From: Amia ocellicauda
Taxonomy: Eukaryota; Chordata; Actinopteri; Amiiformes; Amiidae
NCBI RefSeq assembly: GCF_036373705.1
Contig: NC_089856.1
Span: 6,768,501 to 6,832,500 of the forward strand
Direction of reading: 5' to 3'
DNA length: 64,000 nt
Shown: positions 10,826 to 22,764 of the stretch, in pieces
Position numbering within the stretch: the stretch's first letter is position 1
How the letters are laid out: each line of letters opens with the position of its first letter
The notes under the pieces: generated by a model
The model's input: the letters and a program-made list of their open reading frames with translations, nothing else
Databases searched by the model: none
Told to the model about the DNA's origin: nothing
Made by a program: the position numbers and the translations under genes

Positions 10826-12875
10826 CAGGTACCTCTCCTCCCAGGGGACGCATCTACCCACTCTCCCTTGCAGAATACCAAGCCATTGAGGATTATATCA
10901 AGGAAGCCTTAGAACTGAATAATCCATTCATCTACCTTGCCTGCAGCAGCTAGTTTATTTTTTGTCATCAAGAAGGATGGAGGCCTTTGACAATACATTG
11001 ATTATAGGTGGCTTAATGAAATCACTGTTAAGTATCGCTGTCCCATGCCTTTGGTGCCCATAGCCCTGTAAAAAGTCAGGGGAGCGTGTTATTTCACTAA
11101 ACTTAATCTGCGCAGTGCTTATAATTTAATTCACATTAAAGAAGGCAAAGAATAGAAGACTGCTTTCATTACGCAAAATGGCCATTACAAATATTTAGTC
11201 ATGCCTTATGGATTGGTGAACACTCCCTCTATCTTTCAAGCCTTTGTTAATGAAGCACTGAGACCTTTTCTACATCGCTTTTTCATTGCTTACTAGATGA
11301 TGTCGTCATTTATTCCCAAACCTTTGCGGAGCATGTCTTCCACATCCATCAGGTTCTTAGTTGTCTGTTGGAGAATGGACTATGTGAAAACAGAAAAGTG
11401 CGACTTCCATCAAAAACACATCAGTTTCCTAGGTTATATCATTGATGCTACTGGTTTACATTTGGACCAGGAATAGGTATGAGCAGTTACTGACTGGCAA
11501 CAACCCCAAACCATAAAGGAGCTACAAAGATTCCTTAGATTCACTAACTTTTAATGAACATTTCATCATCATTTTAGCTCCGTTGCTGCCCCACTCACCT
11601 CTCTCCTAAAAGCCAATGCCCGGAAAATGATATGGACAGATTCCCATTCTTAGACACCCTAATCCCTCTCTCCCCTTCATTGTCGAGGTAGATGATTCTG
11701 AGTCTGGGGTAGGAGTGGAACTTTCCCAACGCATCTACAATATCAGTAACCAAGAACTCTTGTCCGTTAAATTTGCTTTTGAAGAATGGAGGCATTGGCT
11801 AGAAGTGGCCCTACATTCTTTCCTGGTCCTCTCTGACCATTGGAACCTCGAGTATATTCAGGCTGCTAAAAGATTCAACCCACGGGAAGCACGCTGGGCA
11901 CTGTTCTTTAAGCATTTTTGTTTTACCCTTTCCTATCATCCTGGGACCAAGAATATAAAAGCCGATGCCCTATCATGCCAATTTGATACCCGTACCACTC
12001 CGTCTCTCCTGTGGAACCCATCTTATCTCCCACCTGTATAGTGGCCGTCATCAGGTGGGACATTCATGAACAGATCCAGCAAGCTCTTGCCAGAGATCCC
12101 ACTCCCTCAGCCTGCTCAGTGTTGCTTATCTACGTCCCAGTCTCGGTGCATCAGCAGCTCCTGCAATGGCTTCAACCGCTGCAGGACAACCCAGGATTCA
12201 GTGCACCCTGTCCCTGGTCTGCAAGGCATTCTGGTGGCCCACACTCCTTTCTGATGTCACCCACTTTGTTAATGCATGAACTGTATGTGCCCAGTCGAAA
12301 GCCCCTCATCGACTCCTGACACAGACCCTGGTCCCACATCTCCGTCGACTTTCTCACCGACCTCCCCAACTCCCAGGGCTTTCACCGCGATCCTGGTTGC
12401 AGTTGATCACTTTTCCAAGGCCTGTCCAAGGGTCTCCCCACCACCTTGGAAACTGCGGAGGCTCTCTTTACCCATGTCGTCCGGATTTATGGACTGCCTG
12501 AAGACATAGTCTCCGACAGGGGTCCACAATTCACATCCCAGGTCTGGACCGCCTTCTTCAAAGCCCTGAACGTCAATATCAGTCTTACATCCAGATACCA
12601 CCCACAGTCCAATGGACAAACTGAACAGTTGAATCAGGAGATAGGGCACTTCCTGCGCTCCTATTGTAGTCACCGCATGATTGGAACTGGTTTCTTCCAG
12701 AACTCCTTTACCAGCTCATCCACTGGCCTCACACCCTTTCAATGTATCCTTGGGTTTCAATCTGGCCATTTCCTTTGGTCTGGAGAACTAACCGACAACC
12801 CTGCTGTTGATGATTGGTTCCAGCGCAATGATGAGGTCTGGCAGGCAGCTGCAGGCAGACCTCTCTTGGCCTGGT
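10826..12875 (+). mobile_element. Ty3/gypsy LTR retrotransposon pol relic
   Basis: Successive pol domains are readable on the plus strand with many stops and shifts. The start of the reverse transcriptase is '[20 protein letters not shown]' (from about 10840). [16 protein letters not shown] sequence lies near 11180. RNase H/connection sequence (11715-12041) has [30 protein letters not shown] and [14 protein letters not shown]. The integrase core (12446-12790) has [14 protein letters not shown] and [16 protein letters not shown]. The segment ends with [15 protein letters not shown], typical of the region after the integrase core. No LTR, gag or protease was seen. Dead and 5'/3' truncated. Confidence 0.85.
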
Positions 12876-12880
12876 CTTAG
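12446..12880 (+). pseudogene. Ty3/gypsy integrase fragment
   Basis: This is the longest open piece of the gypsy relic (144 codons). It contains the second catalytic Asp in [10 protein letters not shown] and the catalytic Glu in [10 protein letters not shown], then the downstream region. The first catalytic Asp (VDHFSKA) lies upstream in another frame at about 12400. An isolated remnant, not a host gene. Confidence 0.75.
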
Positions 12881-14780
12881 ACCTTTGGCTTCGAAGGGCT
12901 TCTGTTTGGCATTATAGCAACATTGATGGCATGTATAAGAGATGTATAAAATGCAAAGAATTAAAACCAGATACAAAAAATAACATTGTGTGCTGGATTG
13001 AATGGGTCAGTAGTTCGACTAAAGTGAGAAAAAATAAATCCACATGGAACCACAAAAGAACTTGAGATGAAAACTATAGCTCTTGAGAAAAGATTTGAAA
13101 GCATTGAAAAGCTGGTTCAAATTACAATGGATAACTTGCCTACTTTCTGCACACATTTATAACATAGGGCACCAGTTTCAAAGTCTTAAAAGCCTCAAAG
13201 AAAACCTGCATGAGGTTGTTGATTATAGCGAAACCTACAACTGCAAGTGGCACAAAGAGGTGCCATTTTGGTAGATCCCGATGAAGTGAGGCCCGGCGGG
13301 TGGGTGGGGGCAGGTGAGGTGCTGCTGAAGTGAGGTCCAGGGGGGGAAAAAATCGATTGCGCCACACCCCTAAATTCACCCAAGTTCAAAATATACCCCA
13401 ACATTTCCCTATACAAATGTTGCCCCCAATCTGGCAACAGTGATGCGAGTGGTAATTGTGAAACTATGTTATATGTTTGGAAGAAAATAACAAAAACATG
13501 AGGGAGATTAATTCAAATTGTAAATGTTTGTATTTCTATTAATGTTTTCCTCTCTTTCAGGGGATAAAAACCTAGTTTTGCTGCTGAGTCCCTGTAATTA
13601 TTTGTATTTTACAAGAGAAATGTAAATTATATTGGTAAGGTTTAATCCTTGCCTGGCACCCCAGCATCTACGTACAAATACCATTACAACAGCAGTACAG
13701 TGGAGTAAAGTAGTCAAAAGTGCCCTGAAATGGATAGCATTCAATGTAGTTGACCAGACATTAGCTGAAGTGGAATGTAGACACAGTTACCCATGGCATT
13801 TGTAGTCTGGTTTTCAACTCTCTCATTTCAGCACTTTTTATTGATAACAAACAAGTGCCTCACTCTGTCAGCGTGTTTACACGGGGTGCGTTCACCTCGT
13901 GCTTACTGTCCTCATTCTGCACAGAATATGACTATTTATTCAATGAAGGCTCAGACTCTCTGCAGTCAGTGTGAAAGAAAACTGTTTGCATGATCTAATA
14001 TTCCAGTAATACATATTGGCAGGAATGCTTACATATGAACCAGCATGTAAATGTAATGTGCAGTACACCAGGTGAATATTTGTTGTGGGCGGTCACTCAA
14101 TGTAAGTTTTGTTCTTGTACTTGATGCATTTATTTAACTAGTCACCTACTGGTATATTAACGTTTAACAAAGGAATTACATATTGCACAATTGTGTAACC
14201 TTGGGTATTGCCTGATGACCTTGAAATAAAAAAGATTCAGGTAGGGAACAGAAAGTGTTTGAAAGAGAGATGGGGAGGACGTGGGTGTGTTTAAAATAGG
14301 GCTATAGGGCTTTTTAAAGACCACACGTACTGCAATAAAAATAATGCCAGCAGGGGAGGTGTTCATGCCTAAAGGCAAAGGATAAATGCATTCCACTTTG
14401 TCAATGCGTGGATTGTGTTAAAATTGTGAAGATACTCCAGAGGATTTGTCCCTCGATTCTGATGTGTTAACTGATGAAATAGATGACTGTCAGTCTGACA
14501 CAGATGAAAGTGACAGATTAATGATTGTGTTCATTCTAATGATCACTGACTCAACCTGATAATTTTGCCCTGTTGTTAAATCCTCCTATACACTTCAAAG
14601 CTTGTAAAAACTATGTTTGTATTAATATAATTAAATCAGTTTATTATACAATTCATAAGATAACTTTCTGTATTATTTGTATTATAAGTTGGACTTGTTT
14701 TCAACAAGTTCTGCTGTACAGCTATGTAGCGTATCTTGTAGAACTCAATTTCTGTAATAATTGGACACAGACACCAATTC
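12881..14780. other. Anonymous intergenic sequence
   Basis: No recognised gene. Short GC-rich patches at 13275-13335 and scattered short ORFs below 80 codons have no domain signature. Confidence 0.35.
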
Positions 14781-16480
14781 CAAAGATATAAATTTTCAAA
14801 TTTATTCAAAAACAAAGACTAAATGTAGCACTACACTAATTATACAAAAGGGAAAAACTAATTAAAATTCAACTCTAGATCAACAAATCAAAGACAAATC
14901 ACTTCCGTGACCAAATCAAAGACCATGGGATCACATATGATAACACACAAATCGTTAACCAAAAAAGGTTATAAACACATTGACTACAATACCGGTTAGT
15001 AAGACGAAGGTGAGTCTCTCGTTAGTATTATTAGTCAGACATTAAACAACTACGCAGGTTAGTATTTATGTCTGGTAACTTCTCGTTATATATATATCAG
15101 TCTCATTTACGTTTAGGTGTCGAGAAAGATCCTATCATTACTTGTTACCACAATTTCCCTTAACTGATTATTATTAAATGATTAAGGATAGGCAGGGCCA
15201 CCAATAATCTAATGTCTATTAACTTGTGTCAATTTCAGACTAAACAGTTACACAGGAATGAGAAGATATTTCTCAGCATTGACAGATTTTATTTCTAAAA
15301 TTATCAACAAAACAGTTTAATGCAACACACATTTATATTTAAGAAAACTAAATGATATTACACATTCTAGAGTTATGAATCACAGATCAACATTTCTAAT
15401 TGATTTCTCAAATGTCATGAATCATGAACTCCAAACTGTTAAACTTATCTGAACTTCGTCGCAGAGAGGCCTCTCTGTCTTCGGGCTCAGATAACAGCAC
15501 ACGGCATGAGGTCCGTGTGGTTTGGAACAAAAGCAGTCCGGTTCAGCTTTGTCCAAAAACTTCCACTCAGTCGATGCACCTGGAAGTTGGGGTTTCGCGA
15601 AAGTAGAGTCGTTTCCAAACAGATGTTCCACTGGTTTGAAGGCTCCAAGGTTGTGCACAAAATCTTCTTGGCAAGCAGGGTCTCTCACCGTCCTTATTTG
15701 AAGTCTTTGAGGAAAGACCTCGTTCCAAGGGTCAAGTTTTTTAAGACTCAAATAGCTATTTAAATGACTGACACTTTCGTATACAGTCGACTTAGTCAAT
15801 TGTCCAGCTGTAAAACTCCACTGATCAGGTGGGCACAGGCGGGCATGCGCAGTCTGTAAAGTTCTTTATTTAATAAAGTCCTTTAAAAGAATTCTTCGTA
15901 CGGCTCAATCTCCTTCTCCCAGTTTAACTCTTCTGTTGCCGGCAAAGACTTGGTTGGTTTCTGGTTCCGGTTCTGGCAACAGAGCTACAGGTTGAGCTGT
16001 GGCAGCGAGTTTCTGGTTCAGGTGAGAGAGAGCCAGAAAGACTGTCCGCGTTCCTTATAGTCTGTCAGATCAATAGGTGATTGGTCCCTGAGTTCTTGAG
16101 ATTGGATTTCGGTTTCAGCCCCCAGTGTCCTATTGGAGGGGGGCTTGATTTATGACTGATGTCAATCCATGCCATCTTTTGGAAATGCCGGTTGGCCTGG
16201 GTTCATAGCTCTATGTCGGGATTTCGGCTCTCATCCACTTCAAAGAGTTTTTATCACCTACAGGCCCCTTTCTCCAGACATCTCATAGCAGAATTCCAAA
16301 CTATTTGGCCTCTTCTCGGTGCCATCCTCCCCAAAACTGTCACTTTGATGCAAACCAGTTCCAAGCTGATGAGCTAAGGAAATCTGATAACTTTGGGGGG
16401 GGGGGAGGTCTTCTTTAGATCAGTGCTTCAGCTCAGAGCCCAAATGCTCTTATCCAAATACACCCAACATAACGCTACAG
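14780..16480. other. Unidentified block, GC-richer than its surroundings
   Basis: From about 15400 to 16400 the base composition rises and a minus-strand ORF (15422-15799, 125 codons) is open without a recognisable domain. A direct AATAAA-like motif occurs at 15870 and a poly-G run at 16393-16407. Sudden composition change and lack of gene signature suggest a retroelement LTR or inserted element, but no terminal repeats were found. Confidence 0.3.
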
Positions 16481-17178
16481 CTATATTGATCACAGAAGTC
16501 TAAGTCTAAATTGTATTGAACTCATGATTAAGATAATTAATTGATTTCTAAAGGTGTAATGATTAATAGATTTGCAGGCAGTTAATTTAAAGCTTTAAAC
16601 AAATATAGGTAGAAGACGGTAAAGTATGATGAAGTTTCAATTGTGCCTTTGAGACATTGCACATATTTTGCTTTATATTGTACATAAAAGATAAGTCTCC
16701 CTGGCATTTAGGCATTTGAAAGAAAGTAATAAGGTCTATAGGACCTTCATAAATCTGCTTGTTAATTGAAGAGAAGTTCATCGCTTTTCATGATCCCATA
16801 ACTTTACTATACATTTTTGATCAAAAGTACGAAGTTTGATGTTGTATTACTAAAATACTGGCAAGTTTCATATGGATAACTTTTATTTCCATCTTAAGTA
16901 CATATATGAGATCAAGAAACCATTGAGAGAACGTAGTCCCCATATTGGTGGAACGGAACCATATTTCTAGCCACATTCTGAATTATAGCTTATGGCCTAA
17001 TTGTATCCACTTATCTAAACCACATTATAGCAGAACTCAGACAAAACCAAGATTGTACTCAATGTAAATTTTGCCACCGGATGGAGGTGAGATTCTTCCC
17101 AGCACTGAAGTAAAGGGGTTGGGTGTTGTATAGCAGACTGCTCTCATTCAAAGTACATGTTCATATTGTTAGGCTTTT

Positions 17179-17446
17179 CAATTCACATGTATTCTTTATT
17201 TCAATGCTATTCTAGGAGATGTTTCTAAATCTTCTCTCAATAAGTTACAAAATGAAGGACTGGGCACCGCGGTAAAGTTAGCTTGACATTTGATACTGGT
17301 TCGCGCTACCAGCCATGAATAAAAAGAGCTGCATCTCCTCAGCCATAATAACTAGCCTTTTCAAAACTTCACACTAAGAAGACCAATTGTGAATTCATTC
17401 GCAGCCTTTGTTTTACTTGTGAAACATAAGAATAATTTGTGAAAAT
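17179..17446. repeat. Left arm of a long inverted repeat
   Basis: The reverse complement closely matches 20004-20283, including 'atcaaatgtcaagctaac', 'cccagtcctt', 'ttgtaacttattgagaga' and 'aatagcattgaaataaag' in the same order. Arms are about 270-280 bp and lie 2.56 kb apart. Confidence 0.8.
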
Positions 17447-18214
17447 CTATAACATACCACATCTAACAGCAGATAACCTTCATAAAATACTAAAATAAAC
17501 ACCAATATCAGTGAAAAAGAACAACTATAAATATCAAATAAACCATACAATAAGCACACCAATATAGATACCACAATTCCAACTATACAAAACAATGCAA
17601 ACTCTTCAATATAAACCCAGGATTCACAATAAACCAAAAATAGATTAATGTGCTGTTTTAGATCGGTTGATTGGAATAATGTAATTAATAGGATCCAGCA
17701 CTGTTCATTCCAGCTATCACTTGGCCCCATTTCACGGCAGTAAGTTTTTAAGTCTAATTCAAAAGTTCATGAGTTAGTTAAAAACTGCTCTTATTATGGA
17801 CAAGGACAAACATAAAACCATATTAAAACAAAGAAAGCATTCAATCAACTACACACAATTGTACATAATCCCACAAACACTGTAAACACATATAGAGGTA
17901 AAATGGAGCCAGAGAACTTCCCTTCAGTTGGACAGCTTGAGGTTAATAAAAGCCAATGAATCAGTAACTGAGCTGACTGGCTCATCACAATAGATAGTGT
18001 GTTAAAACCAACTTTCAAGTTAAAAGACAGCTGTTGATGTATGAACATTGTTCTACATTTTTTGTTTTGAAACAAGTTTTGTCCCCCATATATCAGTACA
18101 TAAAGGAAAAATCACACATGTACTCTCTTGGTATACACTATTATTCAAAAGTTATTTGTATAAAAAGGTAAATAAGTATTCTGTTAGACATTACCTTAGT
18201 TGATTTGTGGAATA

Positions 18215-18312
18215 CAAACATACACACACACGCACACGAACATGCACATGCACACGCACGCACGCACGCACACACACAAAAAAGAAAGAAAGCTTTAAAT
18301 GACAGGTATGTG

Positions 18313-18395
<83 letters not shown>
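18215..18395. repeat. (CA)n/(GCAC)n and (TA)n microsatellites
   Basis: A CA/CACG-rich run at about 18218-18278 is followed at 18317-18395 by about 39 TA units. The TA tract abuts the deleted Tc1 copy and appears to have replaced its outermost terminal bases. Confidence 0.85.
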
Positions 18396-18398
<3 letters not shown>

Positions 18399-18899
18399 GA
18401 CCACTGACAGGTGAAGTGAATAACACTGATAATCTAGTTATCATGGCACCTGTCAGTGGGTGGGATATATTAGGCAGCAAGTGAACATTTTCTCCTCAAA
18501 GTTGATGTGTTAGAAGCAGGAAAAATGGGCAAGCGTAAGGATCTGAGCGACTTTGACAAGGACCAAATTGTGATGGCTAGACGACTGGGTCAGAGCATCT
18601 CCAAAACTGCAGCTCTTGTGGGGTGTTCCTGGTCTGCAGTGGTCAGTATCTATCAAACGTGGTCCAAGGAAGGAAAAGCTGTGGGATGTGCTGGACAAAC
18701 AAGTCCGATCCATGGAGGCCCCACCTCGCAACTTACAGGACTTAAAGGATCTGCTGCTAACGTCTTGGTACCAGATACCACAGCACACCTTCAGAGGTCT
18801 AGTGGAGTCCATGCCTCAACGGGTCAGGGCTGTTTTGGCGGCAAAAGGGGGACCTACACAATATTAGGCAGGTGGTCATAATGTTATGGCTGATCGGTG
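18394..18899 (+). mobile_element. Internally deleted Tc1/mariner element (second DD36E family)
   Basis: The right end TCATAATGTTATGGCTGATC...GGTG matches the inverted repeat of the full-length relative at 55366-56547 and is followed by TA. The left end starts inside the inverted repeat ('attatgacc'), where the TA microsatellite begins. The transposase start ([20 protein letters not shown], from about 18525) is joined near 18677 to the last 60 codons ([12 protein letters not shown]...GGPTQY) in a different frame. About 0.7 kb of coding sequence, including the first two catalytic acids, is missing. A non-autonomous, MITE-like derivative. Confidence 0.85.
18525..18867 (+). pseudogene. Tc1-like transposase remnant, N and C termini fused out of frame
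   Basis: The N-terminal helix-turn-helix portion ([10 protein letters not shown]...SKEGK) runs to about 18676, then a deletion junction follows. The C-terminal portion continues in the +1 frame to the stop at about 18867. No catalytic triad remains. Confidence 0.8.
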
Positions 18900-19439
18900 T
18901 ATACACACATCAGCTCTCACATCAAGCTCTTTCTATATGTTCCCCAGTGACTATGATTCCATGTATATACTTTCTTTCAGATACAGTGTGATAGTGTGTA
19001 GAAATGGCTACACACCACTTGCATCCAAATGACTGAAGGTGAATTTGAAAAGGCAAAACAACAGAAAGACGACTGGTGGTGTCCTGTTTGTTTATAAATG
19101 AGCACTAGAGGCCACCTAGGCATGGTAGCAGTGCAGTGCCACATTATATACAAGGACAAAATGGAAACTAGCTTTTTAGTAATTAGATAATAATAACCAA
19201 GTTTGGCTCAGTATAGAGTTAATCCTAAATTCCTTGTCAATATGAATCAGATTTAATTTTTTGTTATTTAGTAATGTATATAGTTTGATTTAAATCAATT
19301 TGTTGCTTTTATTAGGGTTCTGTTTATGTTAGGTTTCTTTCAAATGTCTTTGGAAATATTAGTTGTGTTTCTGAATATGTCTTGTTATTGTTGTTATTGT
19401 CTTTGTTATTCATGAAGACCTAGGTGTGTGAGAGATGTT

Positions 19440-20350
19440 ATTGCTTTTCACAACAGATTACTAAGCATAAATAAAACAGACTGTGAAGTGATTCCAATGT
19501 GTCTCTCTTATTACTTGTGTTTGTATTATTTGTTTTAATTGTATGTCCATACTATTCACATTCTGAAACAATTCACAACTGGTCTTCTTCACATGAAGTT
19601 ATTTTTAACTGTGGGAGCACCCGATGCATGCCAGCATCAGTGATACACTGTTGCTAGTGGTGGTTAGGGATATCAAGCAATTTCAGGCATGCCACAAATC
19701 ATAGTATTCACAGGTAAAAACATAGACTGTGAAACAATTCATAATTTGTCTTTTTAAATAAAAGTATATTTTAACCCTATATCTGCTGTGGTTAGGGAGA
19801 TACATATTTTTTCAACGATTCTGGGAGTTTGCTTGCCTATATGTGATGTTATTGATTTTCACAAAGTGTTCTTATGATTCACTAGTAAAACAAAGGATGT
19901 GAAATAATTCACAATTGGTCTTCATGTGAAAGCTGGTTTGCAAACGCTAGCTATTATGGCTGGGGAGATACAGACATTTATAGGCAATGTGTGGTGTGCT
20001 ATTGATTTTCACAAATTATTCTTCCGATTCACAAGTAAAACAAAGGTTGTGAAAGAATTCACAATTGGTGAGAGTTGATGTGAAAATGCTAGCTCTTGTG
20101 GTTGGGCAGATGCAGCTCTTTTCATTCATGTCTGGTAGCAGTGTAGAGTCGAAAATCAAACTAGTATCAAATGTCAAGCTAACTTTACCATGGTGCCCAG
20201 TCCTTCTTCATTTTGTAACTTATTGAGAGAAAATTTAGAAACATCTAGAATAGCATTGAAATAAAGAATACTTGAGAATTGTCTGGTACCGCGATTTGAA
20301 AATCAAACTAATATCAAATGTCAAGATAACTTTACCGTGGTGGACTGGGC
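19440..20350. repeat. Array of diverged repeats of about 150-165 bp
   Basis: The blocks 'gattttcacaaa', 'attcac(a/t)agtaaaac', 'tgtgaaa(t/g)aattcacaattgg', 'gctagct' and 'gg(g)gagatacag' recur starting near 19441, 19688, 19855 and 20004. A separate block 'aaaatcaaacta(g/a)tatcaaatgtcaag' is duplicated at about 20150 and 20297. The right arm of the inverted repeat (20004-20283) is the last part of this array. Confidence 0.6.
20004..20283. repeat. Right arm of a long inverted repeat
   Basis: Partner of 17179-17446 in inverted orientation with high similarity and only small indels. Together the arms could be the long terminal inverted repeats of a DNA transposon whose interior (17447-20003) has no intact gene. 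Confidence 0.8.
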
Positions 20351-20489
20351 TGCACCAACCTTAACTAGATGAAAATTGTACTTACATTTTAGCATAATTT
20401 AACATTGGCTTCTAGTACAGGGTTTAACTTAAAATTATGGTGTTAACTTAGTTTGGCAACAATTTACATCTCTGATCTGCTTTCCATAT

Positions 20490-20624
20490 AGCCTAGAGCA
20501 GGGATGGCGAACCATTTTTTGGCTGGAGTGCCCAAAGTCTGGTTTGTATACTTTGCTAAGTGCCAAAGGGTGCCAGTAATAAATTAGGGATATAAAAGTA
20601 TATACAGGGGCTAAACAGATTTGT

Positions 20625-20625
<1 letters not shown>
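20490..20625. repeat. Dispersed repeat fragment
   Basis: The phrase 'gggatggcgaacca' with repeated 'gtgcc' words ('agtgcccaaagtctgg', 'aagtgccaaagggtgcc') looks like the end of a dispersed vertebrate DNA-transposon-derived repeat. The family is not assigned. Confidence 0.3.

Positions 20626-20628
<3 letters not shown>

Positions 20629-20680
<52 letters not shown>
20629..20680. repeat. (TA)n microsatellite flanking Tc1 copy 2
   Basis: About 26 TA units end exactly at the left terminus of the transposon at 20681. A shorter TA run follows its right end (21902-21914). This fits insertion into a pre-existing TA tract. Confidence 0.95.
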
Positions 20681-20683
<3 letters not shown>

Positions 20684-21901
20684 TCACCTAAAGGATTATT
20701 AGGAACACCTGTTCAATTTCTCATTAATGCAATTATCTAACCAACCAATCACATGGCAGTTGCTTCAATGCATTTAGGGGTGTGGTCCTGGTCAAGACAA
20801 TCTCCTGAACTCCAAACTGAATGTCTGAATGGGAAAGAAAGGTGATTTAAGCAATTGTGAGTGTGGCATGGTTGTTGGTGCCAGACGGGTCGGTCTGAGT
20901 ATTTCACAATCTGCTCAGTTACTGGGATTTTCACGCACAACCATTTCTAGGGTTTACAAAGAATGGTGTGAAAAGGGAAAAACATCCAGTATGTGGCAGT
21001 CCTGTGGGCGAAAATGCCTTGTTGATGCTAGAGGTCAGAGGAGAATGGGCCGACTGATTCAAGCTGATAGAAGAGCAACTTTGACTGAAATAACCACTCG
21101 TTACAACCGAGGTATGCAGCAAAGCATTTGTGAAGCCACAACACGTACAACCTTGAGGCGGATGGGCTACAACAGCAGAAGACCCCACCGGGTACCACTC
21201 ATCTCCACTACAAATAGGAAAAAGAGGCTACAATTTGCACAAGCTCACCAAAATTGGACAGTTGAAGACTGGAAAAATGTTGCCTGGTCTGATGAGTCTC
21301 GATTTCTGTTGAGACATTCAGATGGTAGAGTCAGAATTTGGCGTAAACAGAATGAGAACATGGATCCATCATGCCTTGTTACCACTGTGCAGGCTGGTGG
21401 TGGTGGTGTAATGGTGTGGGGGATGTTTTCTTGGCACACTTTAGGCCCCTTAGTGCCAATTGGGCATCGTTTAAATGCCACGGCCTACCTGAGCATTGTT
21501 TCTGACCATGTCCATCCCTTTATGACCACCATGTACCCATCCTCTGATGGCTACTTCCAGCAGGATAATGCACCATGTCACAAAGGTCGAATCATTTCAA
21601 ATTGGTTTCTTGAACATGACAATGAGTTCACTGTACTAAACTGGCCCCCACAGTCACCAGATCTCAACCTAATAGAGCATCTTTGGGATGTGGTGGAACG
21701 GGAGCTTCGTGCCCTGGATGTGCATCCCACAAATCTCCATCAACTGCAAGATGCTATCCTATCAATATGGGCCAACATTTCTAAAGAATGCTTTCAGCAC
21801 CTTGTTGAATCAATGCCACGTAGAATTAAGGCAGTTCTGAAGGCGAAAGGGGGTCAAACACAGTATTAGTATGGTGTTCCTAATAATCCTTTAGGTGAGT
21901 G
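20681..21901 (+). mobile_element. Tc1/mariner element, DD36E type, copy 2
   Basis: A 1221-bp element with the same CACTCACC...GGTGAGTG inverted termini as copy 1, inserted in a TA microsatellite. The transposase ORF is uninterrupted. Nearly identical to copies 1 and 3. Confidence 0.95.
20829..21869 (+). CDS. Tc1-like transposase, copy 2, uninterrupted
   Basis: 346 codons from the ATG of [13 protein letters not shown] to GGQTQY. This is the usual length of a Tc1-type transposase. It has an N-terminal paired-like double helix-turn-helix (to about residue 115) that would bind the inverted repeats. The catalytic domain contains WSDES (D155), QQDNAPCH (D246) and NLIEHLWD (E283). The enzyme would cut and paste the element at TA sites in the nucleus. 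One substitution changes the strongly conserved Pro in the NPIEHLW motif to Leu (residue 281), which may weaken it. No promoter was identified. Confidence 0.92.
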   Translation: MGKKGDLSNCECGMVVGARRVGLSISQSAQLLGFSRTTISRVYKEWCEKGKTSSMWQSCGRKCLVDARGQRRMGRLIQADRRATLTEITTRYNRGMQQSICEATTRTTLRRMGYNSRRPHRVPLISTTNRKKRLQFAQAHQNWTVEDWKNVAWSDESRFLLRHSDGRVRIWRKQNENMDPSCLVTTVQAGGGGVMVWGMFSWHTLGPLVPIGHRLNATAYLSIVSDHVHPFMTTMYPSSDGYFQQDNAPCHKGRIISNWFLEHDNEFTVLNWPPQSPDLNLIEHLWDVVERELRALDVHPTNLHQLQDAILSIWANISKECFQHLVESMPRRIKAVLKAKGGQTQY

Positions 21902-21914
21902 TATATATATATAT

Positions 21915-22745
21915 TGGTTTTAATTAAGTTATTAAGCAAACATGCTAACAAAACAAACCACAATATAGAACAATCTAAAAAACATGGACAGATAGAACAA
22001 CCCCACCCCACCACCACCTTGAACCTCCCCCTTATCCCTCTGTGGTCTGGAGAGCAAGTGCAGCTCCAGTCTGCTAATGGGAGTCTGATGCAGAGTATGA
22101 AGCTGAATGAAGCGAGGCACATATTCTTCCCAAAAAAGATTATAAATATGCAGGTTCCATTTTTGCTCACAGATTATTGTGAATTTACAAATATAGAAAA
22201 GCAATAGTAATAGCACTTCACTAGCTCGATCATTTTTGGAATATGTGCCTTTTTATTTTGGACAATGAGAATCTTTAATCCTCATTCAAATGAAATCAAT
22301 CAATCTTAATTTTATATGTGGAACACAATGCTAAAGCATGTCACAACATTAAAGAATAAAGTGCATCATACAATTTCATCACACTTCAAATTTGAGGATT
22401 ATAATGCTAAAGTACATTTTAAACCCCCACTAAAATCACAATCTACCCCCAAAACAAAGTCCCACAGATTCCCCCATTGTCCTGCCGTTACATACAAGAA
22501 GTAGACGTTTGTTCATTTGCCTGCATTAGTAACCCTTCCATATTGTTTTGTGTTTTGTTTCCACTTGCATTCAATCATTACCAATGTGCCTTATATTTAC
22601 TTAATATCTACTGCTTTTACATTTTGTAAAACAACTAAAACTGGTAGATTAATATACATTTTGTGGCACTGATGTTTTAAGAAAAAAATAATACAGTAGT
22701 ATCAATCTACCTTGAGTATTACATAAGAATAATGTATTACATTAA
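21915..22745. other. Anonymous sequence after Tc1 copy 2
   Basis: No recognised gene. Overlapping short ORFs at 21880-22216 occur on both strands and have no domain. Confidence 0.35.
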
Positions 22746-22764
22746 CATAAGTTTTACATATTAC

